Below the pieces are notes generated by a model. The model ran no database searches. It saw only the letters and a list, made by a program, of their open reading frames with translations, and was not told the DNA's origin. The translations under genes were made by a program, and so were the position numbers. Below are positions 8,784 to 16,612 of a stretch of DNA of 33,356 bases, piece after piece. This DNA comes from Rhodopirellula sp. (GTDB lineage: Bacteria > Planctomycetota > Planctomycetia > Pirellulales > Pirellulaceae), in the NCBI GenBank assembly GCA_002698965.1, contig PAAT01000185.1, forward strand, positions 1 to 33,356, read 5' to 3'. Within the stretch, counting starts at the first letter, position 1, and each line of letters opens with the position of its first letter.

Positions 8784-10763
8784 ATGAAACAACTACGCCA
8801 ACTACTCCTTAGTGTTGCAGCCATTCTGTTCTTCACTGCAGCCCTTTCAGCAAATGATAAACCTAAGAATATTGTGCTTATTCTGGCTGACGATTTAGGC
8901 TGGGCGGATACAACACTCTACGGCAAAACATCACTTTACGAAACTCCGAATATTCAGCGTTTGGCCTCTCAGGGGATGACTTTCTCAAATGCATATGCCA
9001 GCCCCATTTGTTCCCCCACTCGAGCCAGTATCCTGACCGGCCAAAATCCTGCCAGGTTAGGATTAACCACTCCGTCCGCTCATTTGAAGGAAGAACGGTT
9101 GGAAGCGGTTTCAAGCCCCAGAGCACTACCTCACCAAAAAAGCACGAACGTTCAATCCACCACTCGTATCGACCTGTCTCTCCCCACCCTTGGACTATTA
9201 CTTAAACAGGCCGGCTACTCTACTGCTCACTTTGGAAAGTGGCATCTGGGACGTGAAGGACACACGCCTCTGGAACGTGGATTCGATGTCGACCTTCCAC
9301 ACTGGTACGGACCCGGGCCCAAAACCAGCTATCTGGCCCCCTGGGGATACGCTAACTTCAAGGAAGGAGAGCCCGGCGAGCATATCGAAGACCGAATGGC
9401 GATGGAAGCTGTGAAGTGGTTGAAAAAACGTGATCCCAGTAAGCCCTTCTTCATGAACTACTGGCAATTTTCCGTCCACGCTCCATTCGGTGCCAAACCT
9501 GAACTGATCACCAGATATCAAAACAAAATCAATCCTGACTCCGCTCAGCGATCTCCAACATATGCAGCCATGGTGCATTCGTTAGATGACGCGGTTGGCA
9601 CGCTCCTGGATACCTTGGAAGACGAAGGCATCGCAGACGACACGATTGTAATCTTTTATTCAGACAACGGTGGCAATGTTCATTCCGGACTTGAAGAAAC
9701 CGATTCGAAGGGGCATAAATACATCACCGCCATCACCAGCAATCAGCCCCTTAAAGGTGGAAAAGGTGGTATCCACGAAGGAGGCATCCGAGTGCCGGCC
9801 GTAGTCGTCTGGCCGGGAATCACCGCTCCTGGCTCCCGCAATAAAACTCGAATTCAGTCCTTAGATCTTTACCCTACGATTTTGAAGATGCTGGGAATTG
9901 TTCCGCCTGAAGAACATATTATGGACGGGCTGGATTTCACCAAAGCGTTGCGGGGGATTGAATATGAACGAGATCCTATGTTTACTTATGTCCCCAGTCA
10001 CGGAAATACACCCCACTGGCTGCCCCCTTCCATGTCTGTGCACTATAAGCAATGGAAACTAATTCGGACTTTCCACTATGGCGAAAATGGCGATCATCAA
10101 TACCGGCTCTATGATTTACAGAACGATATTGGTGAAAGTAACAATCTGGTAGCCAGTCGAGATGACGTCGTACAGGAACTTGACAGTCTGATTGACCAGT
10201 ACATTCAAGACGCGAAGGTTGTCCTTCCTCTGCCAAATCCTAATTTTGATGCCTCCAAGTTCGACGCTTCGCTAATTGGCGTGCAGGCCGGAGGATTAAA
10301 AATGCCGCCAGGTTTTAAGACAGTCCATGAAGCTACACCCTCCACTCCTCCAACAAAACTATCTCCAAAAGGCTTGTTGGGATGGATTTTGAGAGGAGCG
10401 GATGTAGAGATGAATACCGATTCACTCAAGCTAACTCCTAATGCCCGGCAACCATTCATGACGATTGCCAATCTTCAACTCACAGGCCCCATCGAGGTTC
10501 GAATTCGTATTCGTAGCACCCGCGACGGTGTGGGAAATCTTCAATGGCGCACACATGAGCAAGAGTTCTTCCCGGAAGCCAAACAACTGCAATCGTTTGA
10601 GTTAACCGCTGGAAAATGGCGGGAAGTTAAGCTTCAGCTTGCTACCGAAGGGAAATTAAAACACGTTCGACTTTTCGTGCCTGCACCAAAAAGCACGACG
10701 GAAATAGATTGGATTGAAATTAACTCTAAAAGTAATTCACAAAAGAAACGGTGGGATTTCTAA
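8784..10763 (+). CDS. Secreted arylsulfatase-like sulfatase with C-terminal beta domain
   Basis: The protein has 659 residues and starts only three bases after the previous stop codon, which suggests coupled translation. It has a signal peptide (1-23), core opening NIVLILADDLGWAD (D36-D37), maturation motif C76-S-P-T-R80, GKWHLG near residue 152, a YSDNGG metal motif and a KGGKGGIHEGGIRVP segment. This is the arylsulfatase A-like layout. The catalytic part ends near residue 480. About 180 further residues follow, rich in alternating beta-strand patterns (for example PIEVRIRIRSTRDGVGN), resembling a jelly-roll or carbohydrate-binding module, though I cannot assign a family. The extension could anchor the enzyme to its glycan. 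Substrate is unknown. Confidence 0.94.
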   Translation: MKQLRQLLLSVAAILFFTAALSANDKPKNIVLILADDLGWADTTLYGKTSLYETPNIQRLASQGMTFSNAYASPICSPTRASILTGQNPARLGLTTPSAHLKEERLEAVSSPRALPHQKSTNVQSTTRIDLSLPTLGLLLKQAGYSTAHFGKWHLGREGHTPLERGFDVDLPHWYGPGPKTSYLAPWGYANFKEGEPGEHIEDRMAMEAVKWLKKRDPSKPFFMNYWQFSVHAPFGAKPELITRYQNKINPDSAQRSPTYAAMVHSLDDAVGTLLDTLEDEGIADDTIVIFYSDNGGNVHSGLEETDSKGHKYITAITSNQPLKGGKGGIHEGGIRVPAVVVWPGITAPGSRNKTRIQSLDLYPTILKMLGIVPPEEHIMDGLDFTKALRGIEYERDPMFTYVPSHGNTPHWLPPSMSVHYKQWKLIRTFHYGENGDHQYRLYDLQNDIGESNNLVASRDDVVQELDSLIDQYIQDAKVVLPLPNPNFDASKFDASLIGVQAGGLKMPPGFKTVHEATPSTPPTKLSPKGLLGWILRGADVEMNTDSLKLTPNARQPFMTIANLQLTGPIEVRIRIRSTRDGVGNLQWRTHEQEFFPEAKQLQSFELTAGKWREVKLQLATEGKLKHVRLFVPAPKSTTEIDWIEINSKSNSQKKRWDF

Positions 10764-10823
10764 AGTGCCACAAAGCCACGTAATCAACAGATTGAACCCT
10801 TCCACTCGCATTAAGAACTAAAT

Positions 10824-12176
10824 ATGTCCAAGACTTTTAAGCGAAAATCCGCCTGCTACTTCACGGCGATTATGTTAGTTTTCATCTTCGCAACCCTTAC
10901 ACATGCTGAGGTAAAGCAAGCACCTAATATTGTATTTCTATTTGCTGACGATCTTGGCTATGCAGACGTTGGTTGCTATGGTCACCCTTACGCTAAAACA
11001 CCATTCATTGACTTACTCGCCAAAGAAGGGACTCGGTTTACCCAGTTCTATGTCACCGGCGTAACCTGTAATCCTAGTCGCACGGGAGCGATGACCGGCA
11101 TCTTTCCCGCACGATTTCCTAAGTATCCCGCAGATTTTGGATTTAGTGGGCGAACGACGATTACGGAACTACTGAAAGCTCAGGGATACAAGACTGGTCA
11201 CTTTGGGAAGTGGCACATGGGCCCGGAAGACTCTAACGGGACTTACGGTATCGATACCATCAAAACCATCGGTAAAAGTCAGGATTCGTCGAAAGGAAGA
11301 GATGATGAACTATACTCGGCCGCCATTAAATTCATCAAAGAGAATAAAGCTGGTCCTTTTTATGTCAATATCTGGGGACATTCCACTCACTTTCCTGTGA
11401 ATACTCCACAATCCCTCGTCAATAAATTCAAAAGTGTACAACTTGACCGTAATGATTTTTCCCCCACGATCCAGCAAAAGTTTGATGAAAGCTTTGCCAT
11501 CAACAAAAATCTTGATGAATCGATGCAACAGTATCTCGGTGATGTCTATCAAATCGACCTCAATGTCGGCCGCATTCTTAAAACACTGGATGACCTAGGG
11601 CTGAAAGAAAACACGATCGTTGTGTTTTCTAGCGACCATGGTCCTGCACCGGTAAAACTTGGCAGCCAAGGTATTCGGGAATACTCTAAAAATATGTTGG
11701 GATATGCCGGGGAATTCCGAGGAGGAAAGCATTCACAATTAGAAGGAGGTATTCGGGTTCCCTTCATTATCCGGTGGCCGGGGCATGTAAAAGCCGGGCG
11801 TGTCGACTCTGAAAACGTCTGTTCGTTCATTGACTGGCTACCAACTTTATCTGCCATCGCTGGCGTGAAGCAATTGCCAAACAGACTGGATGGTGAAGAC
11901 ATTTCTACCGCATGGTTTGGCGAGCAACGACAACGTCAGCAAGCTTTATATTGGAAGACCAGTTCCACCCGAAGTGCGCCGGCGATACGAGTAGGAGATT
12001 GGAAAATGCATTTACCTCGTAAAAATCGAGGCTCTATCGAACTGTATGATGTGGTGAAGGATCCAGGCGAAAGCAATAACTTGGCAATGGAGTACCCTGA
12101 AGTAGTCGCTCTACTTAGGAAACAACTACGCGTATGGGATAGTGAGTTACCAACGGAATACGCCAAAAAAAAGTAA
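10824..12176 (+). CDS. Secreted sulfatase
   Basis: The protein has 450 residues. A positively charged N-terminus (MSKTFKRKS) precedes a hydrophobic signal segment ending near A28. The core opens PNIVFLFADDLGYADVG (D42-D43), the maturation motif is C82-N-P-S-R86, GKWHMG follows, and SSDHG is the late metal motif. The KHSQLEGGIRVPFIIRWPG segment is typical of arylsulfatase-like type I sulfatases. It is the last gene of the five-gene run, 60 bases after the previous gene, and ends 14 bases from the end of the convergent transporter gene. No Shine-Dalgarno site is visible before the ATG. Substrate is unknown. Confidence 0.94.
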   Translation: MSKTFKRKSACYFTAIMLVFIFATLTHAEVKQAPNIVFLFADDLGYADVGCYGHPYAKTPFIDLLAKEGTRFTQFYVTGVTCNPSRTGAMTGIFPARFPKYPADFGFSGRTTITELLKAQGYKTGHFGKWHMGPEDSNGTYGIDTIKTIGKSQDSSKGRDDELYSAAIKFIKENKAGPFYVNIWGHSTHFPVNTPQSLVNKFKSVQLDRNDFSPTIQQKFDESFAINKNLDESMQQYLGDVYQIDLNVGRILKTLDDLGLKENTIVVFSSDHGPAPVKLGSQGIREYSKNMLGYAGEFRGGKHSQLEGGIRVPFIIRWPGHVKAGRVDSENVCSFIDWLPTLSAIAGVKQLPNRLDGEDISTAWFGEQRQRQQALYWKTSSTRSAPAIRVGDWKMHLPRKNRGSIELYDVVKDPGESNNLAMEYPEVVALLRKQLRVWDSELPTEYAKKK

Positions 12177-12190
12177 TTCCGACATAACTT

Positions 12191-13297
12191 CTATCGAGTA
12201 ATTAAATAACTCAACGCTCCCAAAGCCGCTCCGAGTGGCAAAGTCGTGATCCAGGCAGCCAGAATCTTTCCGATAACAGACCAGTGCCCCTGACCAGTGA
12301 TCGTTCCTATTCCAAACAACGATCCGCAACTAACGTGAGTGGTAGAGACAGGTAATCCCCAACGACTGGCACCAATCACAATCAGGCTGGTGATAAAGTT
12401 AGCCGAGAAGCCTTGGCCATGATTCATGGGAGTAATTTTTTTAGCCATCGTTTCGGCAACTCGACGAGCACTTACGATACCTCCCAGGGCGATCGCCATC
12501 CCTATCAACGCAGTACTACCAAAAACACCCAAGGCTGGTGCCAGCATTAAAAGAGCTGCCATTTTGGGTGTGTCGTTTAAGCCTCTGGCAAAACTAACCA
12601 TTCCGGCAGACAAAAAATGAAGCCGGTCTAACAACGTGCCACCATCGATTCCAAATACCCTGCCCATGTATCTACACTGAAAAGTGACTTTCAGATCATT
12701 CTCGGTATTTAGTTCTTTCACTCGTTGGCGCGCAGCTAAAATCGATAGACCTTCGTGACTTTCGAGAATCTCACCATTCGCATAAAAACTAACCACTGAA
12801 TGAACTCCAAACTTTTGCCGAGCCTTGGAAAGAAGAGGGTAAAACACACTGGCAAACCCAAATGCCATGACGGGACTTACCAACAGTGGCAAAAAGAAAC
12901 CGCTTCCCAGCTTTTCCAACTCGATGGCAGAATCTGCCATCCAGCCAGCACCCACCAAAGCACCAACTAAACTATGCGTGGTAGAGATTGGCATACCGAT
13001 CCAGGTTGCCAGCAAGACCGTAAGCCCTGCGCCGAGAGCAACGGCTGCTCCATATTCGGTCGTCACCGCTAATTCAGAACTGACGAGTCCCTTGCCTGAG
13101 AAACTTTTAATCAATATTTCGGCTAAGAACACGGCCGTCAGAGAGCCCAGCAAGGTGGTAATCGTTGCCCATCCTAATGCTCGGCGATAGTGTGTCGTGC
13201 CACTGCCAAAGAGCGTTGCCACTCCTTTAAAGTTATCGTTCGCTCCATTAGCGTAGGCCAAACACAAAGTTGTTATCAGGATGAGTACGATTGCCAT
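12191..13297 (-). CDS. PiT-family anion permease (phosphate, possibly sulfate)
   Basis: The frame is open upstream to 13336, but I chose the ATG at 13297, which begins right at the first membrane segment (MAIVLILITTLCLAYANGAND); this gives 368 residues. The two signature repeats of the PiT (SLC20-like) family are present: GANDNFKGVATLFGSG near the N-terminus and FARGLNDTPKMAALL in the second half. Paired GMPISTTHSLVGA and GLPVSTTHVSCG motifs also occur. A hydrophilic loop of about 60 residues separates the halves. The family transports inorganic phosphate with protons or sodium, but includes the Bacillus sulfate permease CysP, so sulfate is a real alternative next to sulfatase genes. No PhoU-like partner gene is adjacent. 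It converges on the sulfatase run. Confidence 0.88.
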   Translation of the reverse strand: MAIVLILITTLCLAYANGANDNFKGVATLFGSGTTHYRRALGWATITTLLGSLTAVFLAEILIKSFSGKGLVSSELAVTTEYGAAVALGAGLTVLLATWIGMPISTTHSLVGALVGAGWMADSAIELEKLGSGFFLPLLVSPVMAFGFASVFYPLLSKARQKFGVHSVVSFYANGEILESHEGLSILAARQRVKELNTENDLKVTFQCRYMGRVFGIDGGTLLDRLHFLSAGMVSFARGLNDTPKMAALLMLAPALGVFGSTALIGMAIALGGIVSARRVAETMAKKITPMNHGQGFSANFITSLIVIGASRWGLPVSTTHVSCGSLFGIGTITGQGHWSVIGKILAAWITTLPLGAALGALSYLITR

Positions 13298-13413
13298 GAT
13301 GAAACAGAGTATGGTTCGACAGACCTCGCTCGTCAATGCAGTGAATCATTGATCGGAAAGGAAGAAGCATCGAATACTAACAATGGGGTTACGGGCTTGC
13401 CCTTATCGTTTGA

Positions 13414-13430
13414 TATAATCACCCTATAAT
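13414..13430 (+). promoter_or_regulatory. Candidate -10 elements upstream of the lactonase operon
   Basis: Two exact TATAAT hexamers occur at 13414-13419 and 13425-13430 in the 240-base gap between the divergent transporter and lactonase genes. They would give a leader of about 100 bases. No good -35 sequence at 16-18 bases was found, so only the -10 match supports this. Confidence 0.35.
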
Positions 13431-13526
13431 AGCAAAAGACTTGTCGTTTTCGACCGAATCATTGAGATCTCCATGCCGATCGGCAAGCAGGATGAATCCA
13501 ACTTCTAAACAAATCAAATATCATCT

Positions 13527-13531
13527 GGAGA
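13527..13531 (+). promoter_or_regulatory. Shine-Dalgarno site of the lactonase gene
   Basis: GGAGA lies six bases before the ATG at 13538. It is one of only two clear ribosome-binding sites in the window and supports that start, which also yields a well-formed twin-arginine signal. Confidence 0.7.
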
Positions 13532-13537
13532 CGATTA

Positions 13538-14671
13538 ATGGATCGCCGGACTTTTTTAACAGCATCAACTGCCTTAGTCACCACGGTAACACTACAGGCT
13601 AATGAGGGGCAAACATTGAGAGTCTACTACGGAACGAAAAATCAATCCGGCAGTGAGGGGATTTACACGGGCACGATGGATTTAGTCACCGGTAAACTGT
13701 CTGCTGTTAAACTTGCCGCCCGTGCCGAAAATCCAGGTTTTCTGGCTATTAGTCAAAGCAAAAGACATCTTTATGCCGTTGCATCAGGCAAAAACGGTCA
13801 GAAGATTGTTGCCTATAGGATCCATCCAGATTCAGGAGTATTAACTGAACTCAATAGCCAGGAAACGGGGGGAGCTAATCCCTGCCATGTCTCCGTTGGC
13901 CCTGATGATCAATATGTTGTTTATGCAAATTACACGGGTGGTAGTTGTGGCCTCATCCCTCTCGCTAGAGATGGTTCCCTCGAAAAACCAGCAAGCTTCT
14001 TTCAACATCAGGGAGGTAGCGGAGTGAATGACCAACGTCAGGGAGAACCACACCCGCACTCAGCCAAAACAGACCCGTCTGGTCAATTCGTTGTTGTTCC
14101 GGATCTAGGACAAGACAAAGTTCAAATCTATCGTCTTGGCAAGAACAAGAAATCCATGAAGCCCAACGAACCTGCCTTTGCAACAATGCCGGCAGGAGGC
14201 GGACCTCGCCATGTTAGCTTTGATGCTAACGGGCGTTGGATGTACGTGAACAACGAGTTGACCTCAGCTGTAACGATGTTTGAATTCGATAAGGAAACTG
14301 GTTCAACAAAGGCTTTGCAGACAATCACCACCTTGCCTGAAGGTTACGAGGAGAATAATTCAACTGCCGAAGTACTGGTGCACCCTAGTGACAGGTTCTT
14401 GTATTGTTCTAATCGAGGGCACAACAGTATTGCCTCGTTTAAGATAAATCAAAAAAACGGCAAACTTAAATCAACGGGACATTGCAGTAGCGGCGGCAAC
14501 ACACCTCGCAATTTTGGAATCACACCCGACGGTCGATTTGTCGTTGCAGCTAACCAAAACAGTGACAATGTAGACGTACTTTCCATCGACCAGCGTTCCG
14601 GAGTTTTATCCTCTACCGGCGTCAGTATCAAAGTACCGCATTGTATCTGTGTGCGATTTCTAGAACTCTAA
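13538..14671 (+). CDS. Tat-exported lactonase (6-phosphogluconolactonase-like beta-propeller)
   Basis: The protein has 377 residues. It begins MDRRTFLTAS, a twin-arginine signal (R3-R4), so it should leave the cytoplasm folded. The rest has the repeated blade pattern of the YbhE-type lactonase family (seven-bladed propeller), with EPHPHSAKTDPSGQF, GGGPRHVSFDANGRW and GGNTPRNFGITPDGRF as typical segments. Family members hydrolyse sugar lactones; here the exported location makes phosphogluconolactone unlikely and a free aldonolactone made by periplasmic sugar oxidation more plausible (inference). It heads a plus-strand run, 43 bases before an iduronate-sulfatase-like gene and with haem proteins further downstream. 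Isomerase or other propeller activity cannot be excluded. Confidence 0.88.
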   Translation: MDRRTFLTASTALVTTVTLQANEGQTLRVYYGTKNQSGSEGIYTGTMDLVTGKLSAVKLAARAENPGFLAISQSKRHLYAVASGKNGQKIVAYRIHPDSGVLTELNSQETGGANPCHVSVGPDDQYVVYANYTGGSCGLIPLARDGSLEKPASFFQHQGGSGVNDQRQGEPHPHSAKTDPSGQFVVVPDLGQDKVQIYRLGKNKKSMKPNEPAFATMPAGGGPRHVSFDANGRWMYVNNELTSAVTMFEFDKETGSTKALQTITTLPEGYEENNSTAEVLVHPSDRFLYCSNRGHNSIASFKINQKNGKLKSTGHCSSGGNTPRNFGITPDGRFVVAANQNSDNVDVLSIDQRSGVLSSTGVSIKVPHCICVRFLEL

Positions 14672-14714
14672 AAATCCTGATTGACGACACGTTCATAGCA
14701 ATGGAAATTCTGTA

Positions 14715-16598
14715 ATGACCTTCAAACGGCAATTCATGGTTTTCTGGCTTCTATTTCTTTTTGGACTACAAGCCTATGCCGGGGATCGACCCAACGTCTT
14801 ATTCATCATCGTTGATGATCTCAACGACATGCCGCTGCATCCAACCGGAAAACCACTCGTACCAACGCCGAATTTTGATCGGCTGGCCAAACAAGGGGTA
14901 AGCTTTACTAATGCCCACTGCAATGATCCAATCTGCGCTCCATCGCGATCTAGCATGCTCACTGGACTCTATCCGCAGACTTCCAGCCTGTACTGGTTTG
15001 AAGACTACCGAGAAAATGCCGTACTAAGTCGATCCAAAACACTGACGGAACATTTAGCAACGAACGGATATGACGTTTATAGCGTTGGAAAGATCTATCA
15101 TGGCAATCAGGATCCCAAAGGGTTCTTTGCTAGCAAAGGCCCCGGCGGAAACATTGGACCATGGCCATGGGATGGAACAAAAGCGACGCAGCGAGGGCTT
15201 ATTCCGCACCCTCAACAAATGTTTTTCTATGCCGATGACGCCGATCCGGACATGGACTACAAATGGGAACACACTTTTGGGCCCCTCTCTCTGATTCCTA
15301 CGTACCCGGCTGACAAAGCCAATGGCATCCCCGGCTATAAAGGTTGGAGGTTATCAGGAAAACCATGGCGATATGTATCAGACGAAAATCGTGACGCCAT
15401 GCCCGATGAAATGAACGCCCAATGGGCTTCTGAGATCCTAAACCAACAAAACCTTGATAAGCCCTTTGTCCTCTTCACTGGTTTCAGCCGAACACACACT
15501 CCGCTGTACGCTCCGCAAAAATACTTCGATAGGTTCCCGCTCGATTCCATCGAGATTCCCAAGGGATATAGGGAAGGTGATTTGAAAGACTGTGCACCCA
15601 GTCTGGCAAATACCAGTCTCTATGCTTTCCGTAGATATCAGATGCTGTTCAAACACAAGGATCGCCCTCAACTTTTCAAACAATGGCTGCAGGCATACAT
15701 GGCCTGTGTAGCCTTCATCGATGATCAGGTAGGTACCGTACTCGATGCATTGGAAGCAAGCTCCCACGCCGACGATACGATTGTCATTCTCACTAGCGAC
15801 CATGGTTTTCATGTGGGAGATAAAGAATCAATCTACAAGCAAACACTTTGGGATAGCGGAACCCGCATCCCGTTGATCATCTCCGGACTTGAAGGGATGC
15901 CTCAGAACGTCATTTGTAAAAAGCCGGTCTCACTGATTGATATCTATCCGACTTTCATTGATTTCTGTGAACTACCGGAAGATCCTCATCAAGGACGGTC
16001 AGGGTATCCTCTCGATGGCCACAGCATTAAGCCTCTTATCCTCAATCCAAAAGCCGACTGGTCCGGCCCGAATGTTGCCATTACAGCCTTGCCCGGAAAA
16101 GATCACAGCCAGCACCGTGAACACATTGGCACCCTGTACCCTCACTTTTCAGTTCGTTCTGAAGACTGGCGGTACAGCTTAACATCGGACGGACAGGAAG
16201 AACTTTACCACTATCCAAATGATCCTTATGAGTTTACAAATCTGGCAAATAAACGAGAATTCGCCGACATCCAGGCTGAACTCAAAAAGCAACTCATCGA
16301 ATTACGTGATGGCCCCCTTTGGGCAGAGGTCGATGCCTTACCTGAAAATAAACTGTCAGGTTTCGAGTTAATGGCAGAAGTCAAAGGGGAATCCATCATT
16401 CATCTAGGCGAAATCGAAGTTGCAAAGATCATTACAAAACAACGTGCTTCCGTTCGTATTCGTGCTGCTGGTAATCGCTGTCAGGTTTGGATGAATAACC
16501 GGGTCTACGCCGACGAGATATTTGATCAGGCTTTAGCGCCCGGTAAAATCACTAGTTCTAATAAGAACTTGCGAGATATCAGAATTCGCAAACTATAA
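14715..16598 (+). CDS. Secreted iduronate-2-sulfatase-like sulfatase with C-terminal extension
   Basis: The protein has 627 residues. A signal peptide (1-22) leads to the core opening RPNVLFIIVDDLNDM (D34-D35), and the maturation motif is C74-A-P-S-R78. The VDDLND opening, SVGKIYHG (instead of GKWH) and TSDHGFHVGDKESIYKQ are typical of the iduronate-2-sulfatase type. The catalytic part ends near residue 540. A further 85 residues (ELMAEVKGESIIHLGEIEVA onward) form a small beta-rich tail of no family I can name, perhaps sugar-binding. The gap to the next gene is 14 bases, so it is probably co-expressed with the haem and DUF1501 proteins downstream. Substrate is unknown. Confidence 0.93.
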   Translation: MTFKRQFMVFWLLFLFGLQAYAGDRPNVLFIIVDDLNDMPLHPTGKPLVPTPNFDRLAKQGVSFTNAHCNDPICAPSRSSMLTGLYPQTSSLYWFEDYRENAVLSRSKTLTEHLATNGYDVYSVGKIYHGNQDPKGFFASKGPGGNIGPWPWDGTKATQRGLIPHPQQMFFYADDADPDMDYKWEHTFGPLSLIPTYPADKANGIPGYKGWRLSGKPWRYVSDENRDAMPDEMNAQWASEILNQQNLDKPFVLFTGFSRTHTPLYAPQKYFDRFPLDSIEIPKGYREGDLKDCAPSLANTSLYAFRRYQMLFKHKDRPQLFKQWLQAYMACVAFIDDQVGTVLDALEASSHADDTIVILTSDHGFHVGDKESIYKQTLWDSGTRIPLIISGLEGMPQNVICKKPVSLIDIYPTFIDFCELPEDPHQGRSGYPLDGHSIKPLILNPKADWSGPNVAITALPGKDHSQHREHIGTLYPHFSVRSEDWRYSLTSDGQEELYHYPNDPYEFTNLANKREFADIQAELKKQLIELRDGPLWAEVDALPENKLSGFELMAEVKGESIIHLGEIEVAKIITKQRASVRIRAAGNRCQVWMNNRVYADEIFDQALAPGKITSSNKNLRDIRIRKL

Positions 16599-16612
16599 AT
16601 AAAAAAATCTAG

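Noticed and set aside
12867..13190. 107-residue plus-strand open frame
   Set aside because: It lies antisense to the PiT-family gene and has low-complexity composition (Ala, Pro, Thr, Lys).
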